In this document: positions 1-9,230 of the stretch, one piece after another | How positions within the stretch are numbered: the stretch's first letter is position 1 | Layout of the letters: the number at the start of each line of letters is the position of its first letter | Assembly: GCA_051453625.1 (NCBI GenBank) | Contig: JBOZIK010000001.1 | Span: 96,990,582-97,035,045 of the forward strand | Length of the DNA stretch: 44,464 nt | Direction of reading: 5' to 3' | Origin: Welwitschia mirabilis | Lineage: Eukaryota; Gnetophyta; Gnetopsida; Welwitschiales | Notes under the pieces: generated by a model | The model's database searches: none | The model's input: only the letters and a program-made list of their open reading frames with translations | Told to the model about the DNA's origin: nothing | Program-made: the position numbers and the translations under genes

Positions 1-752
1 CAAGTAGTACAATAAGCCCAAATAACATCATTAAGTTTAGAGAACCAAGTCTTCTTATTAATAGAGACTAATTTTTAAAGCATTTTCTTGATCTCTCTAT
101 TTGCATTTTCTACTAGGCCATTGGTTTGAGGATGATAAGCACAAGCAACTCTATGTTCAACACCAATGGATAGAAGAAGTTTTTGAAAAACATGGTTAAT
201 GAAATGGGTACCTTGATCACTAATGATAATACATGGAAATCTAAATCATTGAAAAATATGAGTTTGAACAAAGTTACACACAGTTCGGGCATCATTTTTG
301 GTGGTAGAGATAGCTTCAACCCATTTAGTAACATAATTCACAGCTACTAAAATATAATTTTTCTCATTAGAAGATAGTAAAATTAGGCCCACAAAGTTAA
401 TTCCATAATAATCAAAAGGTTCACATTTAAGTATAGGTTTGAGGGGCATGTCATGAGAATGAGTGAGACTACCATAACATTGACAAGCTTCACATTTCTG
501 AGAAAAACTAAATAAATCCTTAAAAAGAGTTAGCCAATAGAATCCTAAATGCAGTATTTTCATGGTGGTCTTTTGACCACTAAAGTGTCCCCCACAAACT
601 CCATCATGACAAAGTGTTAAAATTTCTAAAGTTTCCCATTCAGGCACACATTTGCACATAATTTGATCTTTGCAACATCTATAAAGATGTGGCTCATTCC
701 ACTCATAGTCAGCAATCCTAAGAAGAGATAGCGTACAATTATTTAATTGCAA
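1..752 (-). pseudogene. Athila-like integrase (zinc finger and DDE core), frameshifted and truncated
   Basis: Integrase inserts the element cDNA into the chromosome. From the right, the HHCC finger is seen (HDGVCGGHF, then CEACQ), followed by the core starting near YGINFVGL. In the family this position is WGIDFMGP, so the first catalytic Asp appears changed to Asn. A frameshift near 240-330 moves the reading into a second frame, where ISDQGTHF keeps the second Asp and AYHPQTNGLVENANREIK keeps the Glu region. A stop follows (KML*), and the end of the domain lies left of position 1. The domain follows RNase H without a separate start, as expected for a polyprotein. The broken frame and the D-to-N change make it inactive. 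Confidence 0.9.
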
Positions 753-1068
753 ATAGTTACTTATTAGGAAAAGAATAATTAATAGAATTTTTATCAGTGA
801 AGAAAGTAAGTTGAGAAAGATGGTCTGCCATACTATTATGTTTTCCAGCCTTAATAATGATGGTAAGATTAAATTCTTACATTAAAAGGATCCATCTAAT
901 AAGTCTGGAATTGGAATCTTTCTTGGTTATAAGATAATGGATGGCGGCATGGTCTGTGTAGACATTGATGTGAAACCCAAGAATATAGTATCGAAGATGA
1001 TCTAGATAAAAAATTATAGCAAGAATTTCTCTCTCAATGGTAGTGTAATTGGTTTGGGAACTAGTCAA
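753..1068 (-). pseudogene. Athila-like RNase H domain
   Basis: Translation gives [15 protein letters not shown], then HLRYYILGF and [11 protein letters not shown], the plant gypsy RNase H signature (TTEKELLA, FRSYLVG, VYTDHAAL in relatives). After a stop at the family's RWILLLQEFD position, the frame continues as NLTIIIKAGKHNSMADHLSQL, the usual VADHLSRL end of the domain before the integrase. RNase H degrades the RNA strand during reverse transcription. The acidic residues of EREILA and YTDH are still present, but the in-frame stop breaks the polyprotein. Confidence 0.88.
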
Positions 1069-1924
1069 AGTTTTGCTAAGTTAAGATATGACTTTGAATC
1101 CATTCTCATATTTCTGACTGGGAATCCCTCCTATAGCAATGTTACTTGCATCACATATAAGTTCAAAGTATTTGTTCCAATCAGGACCTATGACAATAGG
1201 TTCAGAAGAGATTTTATCCTTAAGGGTTCTAAAAGCAAGTTGACATGATTCAGACCACTCAAATTTAACATCTTTTTCAAGAAGAGAGTGAAGAGATTTA
1301 TAAGTTTTGGCATAGTCATGGATGAATCATCAGTAAAAGCCTACATGTCCAAGAAAAGACCTAACTTGTTTGATATTTGTTAGAGGGTTAAGATTTTTAA
1401 TGATATCTACTTTTTTGGGGTCCATCCTAATCCCTTTATTTGAAATGTAATGATCCAAAACAATCCTGTGTTGAACAAGGAAGAAACTCTTTTCCCAACT
1501 TAAATGCAATCCACTTTCAATACATTTATCAAGGACTTTTTCTAATCTTAGCACAATCTATTCAAAAGTATTATTAAATATGGAAAAATCATCCATAAAT
1601 ATTTCTATAGAGTCTTCTATCATATNNNNNNNNNNNNNNNNNNNNNNNNNNNNNNNNNNNNNNNNNNNNNNGCAAAGTCTAAATGGCATTCTTTTGAAAG
1701 TAAAGGTTCTAAAAGGAGATGTGAAGTGGTTTTAGCCTGGTTCTCACTTGCTATACAAATTTGATTATAGTCACTATACCCATCAAGAAAATAATAATAA
1801 CCTTGGATTCTATCAAGAACTTGATCAAGAAAAGGTAAAGGGTAATGATTCTTTTTGGTGACTTCATTAAGTTTTCTAAAATCAATGAACATTCTTCATT
1901 TTCCTCCCTTTATTGGTACTATTG
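1069..1924 (-). pseudogene. Athila-like reverse transcriptase
   Basis: The N-terminal part reads FIDFRKLNEVTKKNHYPLPF and then FLDGYSDYNQI, matching gypsy RT block 1-3. After a frameshift, PFRTFTFKRMPFRLC corresponds to the family's PFGTFAYKRMPFGLC. A gap at 1626-1671 follows, then the active site FMDDFSIF at about 1588-1599, then HYISNKGIRMDPKKVDII and VRSFLGHVGFY, the end of the RT palm/thumb. The connection segment (1069-1330) leads into RNase H. FMDD rather than YVDD or YIDD is typical of Athila/Tat. There are at least one frameshift, several stops and one gap inside the domain. The N-terminus runs into the gap at 1925-2024. Confidence 0.92.
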
Positions 1925-2024
1925 NNNNNNNNNNNNNNNNNNNNNNNNNNNNNNNNNNNNNNNNNNNNNNNNNNNNNNNNNNNNNNNNNNNNNNNNNNNN
2001 NNNNNNNNNNNNNNNNNNNNNNNN

Positions 2025-2259
2025 ATCCTCTTTTAAATTGTATTTGACAGAGGTTTTAGTAGATGATGTGGAAGGAAGGTTATAAGAATCTAGGATTTTT
2101 ACATCATCTTCCCTAATTGTTTCATTTTTTTTAGAAACCTCATGGATAGGATGTGTTACATCTTTCCCACTTCTTATTACAATCTTTAAGTCCCTTTTAA
2201 CTTTGTTTGAGTTGGGCATTGGTTGAGAAGCAAGAAACCCTTGTGGTCTTTAGTTAGTA
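2025..2259 (-). repeat. Second copy of the gag C-terminal segment, flanked by gaps
   Basis: The 2025-2259 stretch repeats, with few differences, the gag C-terminal sequence at 2360-2560 (shared peptide PNSNKVKRDLKIVIRSGKD, then HPIHEVSKK). It lies between two runs of exactly 100 Ns. The near identity and the position against a gap suggest that the same locus was placed twice (unmerged contig ends) rather than a real tandem duplication. Confidence 0.75.
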
Positions 2260-2359
2260 NNNNNNNNNNNNNNNNNNNNNNNNNNNNNNNNNNNNNNNNN
2301 NNNNNNNNNNNNNNNNNNNNNNNNNNNNNNNNNNNNNNNNNNNNNNNNNNNNNNNNNNN

Positions 2360-4003
2360 TTTTAGTAGATGATGTGGAAGGAAGGTTATAAGAATCTAGG
2401 ATTTCTACATCATCTTCCCTAATTGTTTCATTTTTTTAGAAACCTCATGGATAGGATGTGTTATATCTTTCCCACTTCTTATTACAATCTTTAAGTCCCT
2501 TTTAACTTTGTTTGAGTTGGGCATTGGTTGAGAAGTAAGAAACCCTTGTGGTCTTTGGTTAGTAAGTATTCTTTGTTTAAGTACGTTTACTAGGTTCTCA
2601 ATGTTACTATTGGTCTTTTCTTGAACCTTTCTCATTTTCTCAATGGATTCTCTAAGGTGATCATTAAAATTGTGTTGAGAGTGTGGTTGAAAATTAGGAC
2701 TTTTAAATCTATTCTCAAATGGTTTCCATTGGGGTTGCCCTCTAAGTCTTTGTTGAAACGGTGATTGACTCTTAAAGTTAGAATTTCTTTGGTTGAAATC
2801 ACAAACCTCTTCAAACATTTTTTCCTTGCAACTTGATAATAAAGAATATTTTTTAGTTGAAAGAGAATCATCTTCACAAAGTTCACAACTAGAGGTTGAG
2901 GTTTCATTTTTACAAACCTTTTCATCAACTATAATTTGTGTGTACTTCCCTAAAGTAGTAGTAAAATCTTTCATCAAATTAATTGAATACTCTCTCTCTT
3001 CTTCTTTGTCATGTTTTACCTCTTTTAGGTCTTTTGAGATTTGACCTATAGTATGGTTTTCCTTAGTGGATTTAAGATAGGTTTGATTGATTTCTACTAA
3101 ATTTTCTAGCACACTCAAAGCATCATCTAAACTTAAGTTCAAAAAATTTCCTCCACAAGAAGAATTAACAAGTTGTTTAGTTGAAGCATTTAGTCCACTA
3201 TAGAAATAATCTACTAGTTCTTCCTTATGAAATTCGTCAATAGGGTTGGAATGACTAGCAATTATAAAACATTCATACACAGTTGCATAATCTTGATGTG
3301 GTTATTATTGAAAGTTGACGACTTCTTTTCTTCTCTTGCTCATAGTGCTTACACTTAAAAATTGTTTGATAAAGACTTCTTGCACTTGACTCCATGATTT
3401 AAGGCTTTTATGCGAGATAGTTTTGAGCCAAATTTTTTCCCTACCTATAAGAGTGACACGAAAGATAATCATATAGGTACAATCACTAATACATTTTTTT
3501 CCATTTCCAAAAGTAAGTACAAGCTGTTCTATGTCAGCTAAATGTTGAAAAGGGTCTTCTTTTGGTTCCCCCGAAAAGGTTGATTATGCACTTAGATTTC
3601 TTAACTCTACATCATCTCCAGGAGATAAATCAAAAGGATTTTGAATTTCGCATTTCCTATTAGTAATTAAATCTCTAAGCATAACATTCGCATTTGAAGA
3701 AGAAGTTCCTAATACGATTGGAGCATTAAAAGAAGATACTTGCTTTTGTTTTTGCGACGCTTTTAAAATATTTGACAATTTCGAAGAAATACTATAATCG
3801 CCTTCTACACTATACTTTTATTTTGCAAAATCAAATTCTAAAGCAATAAAAGCAGAAAAATCCTCTTCTTCAATTCTGGGAATTTATGTATCTAAAGTGT
3901 GTGTACCTAGATTTAATTCGAAGTCAATCAATCCTTCTTTGATATTTTATTCAATTGGGTTTTGTTTTCTTTAATATTTCATGTTTTTACTAGGATTCAC
4001 CAT
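2360..4003 (-). pseudogene. Athila-like gag
   Basis: The likely start is the ATG at 4001-4003 (MVNPSKNMKY), about 455 bp after the primer-binding site. Reading leftward there are stops at the family's Gln codons, then the capsid domain: GEPKEDPFQHLADIEQL, a GREKIWLKTI segment, QVQEVFIKQFL, and FYSGLNASTKQLVNSSCGG followed by DDALSVLENLVEINQTYL. This is the plant gypsy gag (Retrotrans_gag) pattern with the Athila-specific FYNGL and AAGG motifs. A Lys/Glu-rich and Gln/Asn-rich C-terminal part follows (2405-3000). No CCHC knuckle was seen. Gag would form the particle. The longest uninterrupted piece is 291 residues (2405-3280), so the gene is broken. Confidence 0.88.
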
Positions 4004-4458
4004 ATCCCTGCATGCTCAAACAACTAATAGAATGGAGAGATAAAAAATAGCAGACGTCATCTATCTTTTCATGGAGATGACAGGGAGAAAGATGGTAGTA
4101 GCAAATAGAAAATCCAAAATTATAGAAACTCAAAAAAAAAAAAAAAACAGAAAATGGTCATCCTAAAGTATCATTTAGATGACTAAAATGACGAGAAAAA
4201 ATTTATTTTATAGAAAAGAAATATACGAAAATACGTAAATGCGGTAAATTTTTCATACTATCATCCTCTTAGGTCATGGGCATGACAGAATGGATGACAG
4301 AGAAATAAAAAGAAAATGCAAAAATTTAAATTGTAGAAATAGACCTACTTTAACCTAAACTAGAAAAGTATAGCACTAATTCAAAATAAATCCTTGAATA
4401 GAAAAAAATTCAAGATACCTACTTAATTAGTGACAATCCTCTTATCTCGTTACAGCCT
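4004..4458 (-). promoter_or_regulatory. Athila leader between primer site and gag, with GTCAT/ATGAC hairpins
   Basis: The untranslated leader holds three separate inverted repeats that share a GTCAT/ATGAC core: GTCATC at 4056-4061 with GATGAC at 4076-4081; an arm pair at 4157-4183 (GTCAT plus CTAAA against TTTAG plus ATGAC, one bulged base, 6-nt loop); and GTCATG-GG-CATGAC at 4273-4286. It also has a run of about 15 A at 4133-4147. In retroelements the leader carries dimerisation and packaging structures; that role here is inference. No ORF of note was seen. Confidence 0.55.
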
Positions 4459-4476
4459 TTCCCAGCAACGGTGCTA
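4459..4476 (-). promoter_or_regulatory. Primer-binding site, tRNA-Asp type (copy a)
   Basis: The plus strand reads TTCCCAGCAACGGTGCTA, which matches the 3' end of plant tRNA-Asp (TCCCCGGCAACGGCGCCA) at 14 of 18 positions, all four differences being transitions. Athila elements commonly use a tRNA-Asp primer. The site lies 3 nt from the LTR end (TGTTG at 4480), the usual spacing. Confidence 0.85.
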
Positions 4477-4479
4477 AAA

Positions 4480-4640
4480 TGTTGTGGTGTGAATTTATGC
4501 AATCTTGAAGCTCTTTAGGTAAAACTATAAATCATATAACTTGCAAGAAAATACACACTAGTATAGATGGGAGTTCACCTGAATGTTGTAATCCAATGAA
4601 GGCACTAGGCTTAGAGTTAGAGAATTGATTTTGCCAATGT
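4480..4640 (-). repeat. Athila-like LTR fragment (copy a)
   Basis: The fragment starts with TGTTGTGGTG directly beyond the primer site and is homologous to 4879-5040, but with clear divergence (by eye roughly 85-90 percent identical). It ends in the gap at 4641-4857. On the minus strand this is the downstream end (R/U5) of the LTR. Confidence 0.75.
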
Positions 4641-4857
4641 NNNNNNNNNNNNNNNNNNNNNNNNNNNNNNNNNNNNNNNNNNNNNNNNNNNNNNNNNNNN
4701 NNNNNNNNNNNNNNNNNNNNNNNNNNNNNNNNNNNNNNNNNNNNNNNNNNNNNNNNNNNNNNNNNNNNNNNNNNNNNNNNNNNNNNNNNNNNNNNNNNNN
4801 NNNNNNNNNNNNNNNNNNNNNNNNNNNNNNNNNNNNNNNNNNNNNNNNNNNNNNNNN

Positions 4858-4875
4858 TCCTCGATAATGGTGCCA
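4858..4875 (-). promoter_or_regulatory. Second primer-binding site, tRNA-Asp type (copy b)
   Basis: TCCTCGATAATGGTGCCA matches the tRNA-Asp 3' end at 13 of 18 positions, again with only transitions. It is followed after 3 nt by TGTTG at 4879. The internal region that should lie to its left is missing (gap 4641-4857 and then LTR copy a). Confidence 0.8.
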
Positions 4876-5106
4876 AAATGTTGCAATGCAAATTTATACA
4901 ATCCTGAAGTCCTTTAGATAAATATATAATCAAGTAACTTATAGAAAAATACATGCTAGTATAGACAGGAGTTCACTCGAATGTCGTAATCCAACGAAGG
5001 CACTAGGCTTAGAGTTAGAGAATTGATTTCGCCAATGTATTTTTGTTTTTTTTATCCTTAGAAAAACTGAAAGGAAAGGACTTAAGTAAATGCAATGCTT
5101 AAATGG

Positions 5107-5610
5107 NNNNNNNNNNNNNNNNNNNNNNNNNNNNNNNNNNNNNNNNNNNNNNNNNNNNNNNNNNNNNNNNNNNNNNNNNNNNNNNNNNNNNNNNNNNNNN
5201 NNNNNNNNNNNNNNNNNNNNNNNNNNNNNNNNNNNNNNNNNNNNNNNNNNNNNNNNNNNNNNNNNNNNNNNNNNNNNNNNNNNNNNNNNNNNNNNNNNNN
5301 NNNNNNNNNNNNNNNNNNNNNNNNNNNNNNNNNNNNNNNNNNNNNNNNNNNNNNNNNNNNNNNNNNNNNNNNNNNNNNNNNNNNNNNNNNNNNNNNNNNN
5401 NNNNNNNNNNNNNNNNNNNNNNNNNNNNNNNNNNNNNNNNNNNNNNNNNNNNNNNNNNNNNNNNNNNNNNNNNNNNNNNNNNNNNNNNNNNNNNNNNNNN
5501 NNNNNNNNNNNNNNNNNNNNNNNNNNNNNNNNNNNNNNNNNNNNNNNNNNNNNNNNNNNNNNNNNNNNNNNNNNNNNNNNNNNNNNNNNNNNNNNNNNNN
5601 NNNNNNNNNN
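5107..5610. other. Assembly gap (504 N)
   Basis: Only Ns, inside LTR copy b. Nothing can be read. Confidence 0.99.
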
Positions 5611-5633
5611 GGGAAAATGAAGGAGGAGAAGGG

Positions 5634-5642
5634 TATTTATAG
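5634..5642 (-). promoter_or_regulatory. TATA box of the Athila-like LTR
   Basis: The minus strand reads CTATAAATA. It lies about 750 bp upstream of the LTR end at 4879, in the direction of gag, as expected for an LTR promoter. Confidence 0.6.
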
Positions 5643-6048
5643 ATTTTCCAAGAAGGGATTTGGAGACAAACGCTAAAGATAGGAAAATAGAAACCCTAAT
5701 GATACACATGGATCGTTTGACCCCATTTACAATAGAATTTATTGCTACAGTGTAAAAATAGTTGTTGTCTCATATGTCGTCCATACGACGGGGGAGACAA
5801 CACCCCCTTAATGGCTTAGGCAGTGTGCCATGTGCTATCATTAGCCCTATGGATTATTTGCACATAGTTTCGATGTTGTCGTCCTGTCTATCATCTAGAC
5901 AACTATGTGGTTGATGCTCTGTCAACATGTGCCCCATGTGTTACTATCGATGCCATAGGTTTCTAATCAAGTCAACCATTAGATCATCCTGGTTGTCGTG
6001 GGAAGGAAAGGTAGGATGAATGTATTCTTTTATTTTTTCTTAAAGGTG

Positions 6049-6722
6049 NNNNNNNNNNNNNNNNNNNNNNNNNNNNNNNNNNNNNNNNNNNNNNNNNNNN
6101 NNNNNNNNNNNNNNNNNNNNNNNNNNNNNNNNNNNNNNNNNNNNNNNNNNNNNNNNNNNNNNNNNNNNNNNNNNNNNNNNNNNNNNNNNNNNNNNNNNNN
6201 NNNNNNNNNNNNNNNNNNNNNNNNNNNNNNNNNNNNNNNNNNNNNNNNNNNNNNNNNNNNNNNNNNNNNNNNNNNNNNNNNNNNNNNNNNNNNNNNNNNN
6301 NNNNNNNNNNNNNNNNNNNNNNNNNNNNNNNNNNNNNNNNNNNNNNNNNNNNNNNNNNNNNNNNNNNNNNNNNNNNNNNNNNNNNNNNNNNNNNNNNNNN
6401 NNNNNNNNNNNNNNNNNNNNNNNNNNNNNNNNNNNNNNNNNNNNNNNNNNNNNNNNNNNNNNNNNNNNNNNNNNNNNNNNNNNNNNNNNNNNNNNNNNNN
6501 NNNNNNNNNNNNNNNNNNNNNNNNNNNNNNNNNNNNNNNNNNNNNNNNNNNNNNNNNNNNNNNNNNNNNNNNNNNNNNNNNNNNNNNNNNNNNNNNNNNN
6601 NNNNNNNNNNNNNNNNNNNNNNNNNNNNNNNNNNNNNNNNNNNNNNNNNNNNNNNNNNNNNNNNNNNNNNNNNNNNNNNNNNNNNNNNNNNNNNNNNNNN
6701 NNNNNNNNNNNNNNNNNNNNNN
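6049..6722. other. Assembly gap (674 N) between the Athila-like and Sirevirus-like elements
   Basis: Only Ns. The gap hides the end of the Athila-like LTR and the 5' truncation point or missing 5' half of element A. Confidence 0.99.
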
Positions 6723-6779
6723 ATCATCATATTGAATCCTCAGAATCATTAGTATTGCACCAAAACCTGTATGAATGTC

Positions 6780-7880
6780 CTACAAAAGTACTCAAAATAT
6801 ACCATCAAATTTCTATAAATTGACATCACAACAAGGATTATTCTCTTCATTTAGTTATTGGAGATGTAAATTCAAGAATGTATATTAGACACTCCCTTAA
6901 AATTTTTTGTGCTCATTTGTATTATGTATCCTAGGTTAAACCTAAGAACTATGAGGAGGATGAAACTCATAAAGGATGGATGATAATCATGCAAGAGGAA
7001 TTACAATAGTTTAAAAGAAATGATGTTTGAAAACCAATTGAAAGTCCAAAGGATCGAAATGTGATTGGAACAAAATGGAGCTTTAAGATAAATGCAATAA
7101 TGTGATCAAGAATAAGGCAAGACTAGTGACTCAAGGGTACAATTATATTGAAGAAGTCGATGTAGGAGATACCTTTGTTTCAGTGGTAAGATTAGATAGT
7201 ATTAGAATGCTTTTTTTATTTAAATCTTTTAAAATTTTAAAGTTTTTCAAATGGATGTCAAAAGTGCTTTCTTAAATGGTGTGCTCAATGAAGAGGTTTA
7301 TGTAAAACAACCTAGAGGCTTCATATATCCTCATAAGCTAAACCATGTTTATAGACTTAGAAAAGCTTTATACAAATTAAAATAGGCTCTTAGGACTTGA
7401 TATGAAAAATTAACAACCTTTCGTGAGAAGAGTAGTCATATCCAAGTATCTATAGATAAAACTCTTTTTATGAATAAATTTGAAAAATATTTTATCATTA
7501 TTTAGATATATGTTAATGAGATATTTTTCAGAGCCTCAAATAAAGAACTAATAAAAGAATTTACCAATATCACGATAAAACACTTTGAGATGAGCATGCT
7601 AGGAGAAGCAAGTATGTTTCTTAAGCTACAAATTAGACAATAAAATCAAGGAATATTCATCTCCTAATCAAAGTATGCTAAGAACTTACTGAAATATTTT
7701 GGCCTTAAAAACTCAAAATCAACCATTACTCTTATGTTAACAATGTGCAAAATAAGTTTTGAAGATCAAGGAAAACCAATAGATCAAAAACTATATAAGA
7801 TTATGATAGGAAGCTTATTGTATTTAACAACTAGTAAATCTGATATAATGTTTAATACGACTGTTTGCACAAGATATTAA
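6780..7880 (+). pseudogene. Element A reverse transcriptase
   Basis: Before the RT, LVIGDVNSRMYIRHSLK matches the Sirevirus segment IGDVxxGVxTRSSL. The RT then shows [48 protein letters not shown] and HFEMSMLGEASMFLKLQI, ending with LYKIMIGSLLYLTTSKSDIM. The catalytic YVDD reads YVNE at 7509-7520, so both Asp are lost. Stops replace Gln and Trp codons of the family (for example KLK*ALRT*Y). The end of the domain lies in the gap at 7881-8274. This enzyme copies the element RNA into DNA; here it is inactive. Confidence 0.92.
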
Positions 7881-8274
7881 NNNNNNNNNNNNNNNNNNNN
7901 NNNNNNNNNNNNNNNNNNNNNNNNNNNNNNNNNNNNNNNNNNNNNNNNNNNNNNNNNNNNNNNNNNNNNNNNNNNNNNNNNNNNNNNNNNNNNNNNNNNN
8001 NNNNNNNNNNNNNNNNNNNNNNNNNNNNNNNNNNNNNNNNNNNNNNNNNNNNNNNNNNNNNNNNNNNNNNNNNNNNNNNNNNNNNNNNNNNNNNNNNNNN
8101 NNNNNNNNNNNNNNNNNNNNNNNNNNNNNNNNNNNNNNNNNNNNNNNNNNNNNNNNNNNNNNNNNNNNNNNNNNNNNNNNNNNNNNNNNNNNNNNNNNNN
8201 NNNNNNNNNNNNNNNNNNNNNNNNNNNNNNNNNNNNNNNNNNNNNNNNNNNNNNNNNNNNNNNNNNNNNNNNNN
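7881..8274. other. Assembly gap (394 N) inside element A pol
   Basis: Only Ns. In the homologous proteins this place holds the short connection between RT and RNase H. Confidence 0.99.
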
Positions 8275-8850
8275 ACCCTAAAGAATCACACCTTCAAGCT
8301 ATAAGAAGAATCATAAGATACATAAAAGACATTTGTGATTATAAGCTATGGTATCTTGAAGGAACATATTTTAACCTTGCAATATTTAGTGATGCAATCT
8401 AGGATGGTTGTAAGGACAATTAAAAAATTACAAGTGAGAATTATTTCTTCATTAGTGCTAGTCTAGTAAGTTGGTAAGTAAGAAATAAAACTCTATCTCT
8501 CTCTCCATAGCTAAAGAAGAATACATAGCAAAAAGAAGTTATTATATCCATATTCTATAGATGAAGGAAATGTTAAAAGATTTTGAAGTTAACTATGACT
8601 AGATACCCATCTTTTATAATAATACTAGCCTTAGAAACATATCAAAAAAATTCTATTCATCACTCTCATACTAAACATATTAAATGTAAAATACCATTTT
8701 CTTAGAGATCAAGTTGAAAAATGGAATATCATTATGAATTTTATAACTACTAATCAATAGCTAGTTGATATCTTTATAAAACCCCTAAGCTTTGATAAAT
8801 TTTTACATCTTCAATGTGAACTAGAGGTTTTTTCATCATTCTCTAACTGA
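8275..8850 (+). pseudogene. Element A RNase H and end of pol
   Basis: PKESHLQAIRRIIRYIKD followed by the YKLWYLEGTYFNL segment is the copia connection region. FSDA, KITSENYFFISASLVSW, a disrupted stretch equivalent to ALSTAEAEYIA, and HHSHTKHIKCKIPF follow, then a degraded LADIFTKPL-like end and NFLxxELG-like end near 8790-8850. These are the copia RNase H landmarks in order. Many stops and at least one frameshift are present. Confidence 0.88.
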
Positions 8851-9230
8851 AAGAAGGGTAGTCAACTAGATTTAGAGAAGTTGATTAAACTGGATTATTA
8901 CCCATTTACCTAGACTTGTGCTAGTTTTAGTCCACTTAAATTCAAATTGACATGACTAGATTGAAGTCCTAGTTGATTAAATTTAGGTTAGCTAGACTCA
9001 TGTTTCAATGGATGAATCAAATTTGAACCCAATCGACTGGATGAGGTGGAATAAGGATGATAAAAACATGATGGACCTAAAATTTTTCTCAAATTTTACT
9101 TGTGACTTCCCTCTTATAAAAGTTTTTGGTGCTTTATATTTTTCATTTTATCTATCTTCCACCTGTCTCTCTTTTTTCTTATCTGAATCCTCCATATTTT
9201 TCCTATTTCCAGAAGTGTCATGTTATAACA
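8851..9230 (+). promoter_or_regulatory. Spacer between pol and X in element A, with TATA-like box and GTCGACT-type repeats
   Basis: No credible coding sequence. The first 200 bp carry degenerate copies of the motif (G)GTCGACTAGA/T (for example agtcaactagatt and agttgattaaact), the same motif that recurs in the LTRs. TATAAAAG is at 9115-9122, 116 bp before the ATG of X. Equivalent spacers precede the two X copies in element B. Confidence 0.5.

Larger units (their letters stand above)
1..6048 (-). mobile_element. Athila-like Ty3/gypsy retrotransposon, decayed, 3' end beyond the left edge
   Basis: Read on the minus strand, this block has a long LTR at its right, a tRNA-Asp-type primer-binding site, a leader, gag, RT, RNase H and integrase, in the gypsy order (integrase last). 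The Athila assignment rests on several motifs: the RT active site reads FMDD, the gag has the FYSGLN and SCGGNF motifs, and the integrase zinc-finger and core segments follow the Athila pattern (CGGHFS, FYWLTLFKD, YILVAVNYVTKWVEA). Every domain carries stops or frameshifts. Protease is not visible; it falls in the gap at 1925-2024 or is deleted. The 3' LTR lies outside the window. The right boundary is hidden in the gap at 6049-6722. Lineage confidence is high; the exact ends are not known. Confidence 0.9.
4879..6048 (-). repeat. Athila-like LTR (copy b), upstream end not seen
   Basis: The LTR runs from TGTTGCAATG at 4879 rightward, through the gap at 5107-5610, to at least the gap at 6049. 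It contains a minus-strand TATA box (5634-5642) and, upstream of that in the U3, a GC-richer segment with two hairpin-forming inverted repeats (5764-5801 and 5861-5909). The length of more than 1.1 kb suits an Athila LTR. The terminal CA on the right was not found and may be inside the gap. Confidence 0.7.

Noticed and set aside
4459-4476. tRNA-Asp gene fragment
   Set aside because: Only the 18-nt 3' end is present, exactly between an LTR end and a gag leader; it is a primer-binding site.
5090-5709. Long open frames made mostly of unknown residues (also at 4532-4954, 5984-6749, 7865-8281 and 42194-43080)
   Set aside because: They are open only because they run through Ns; no readable coding evidence.
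9008-9230. Start of X at 9008 (upstream ATG in another frame)
   Set aside because: The translated sequence upstream of 9231 has no counterpart in the other two X copies, while the ATG at 9231 aligns with their starts.
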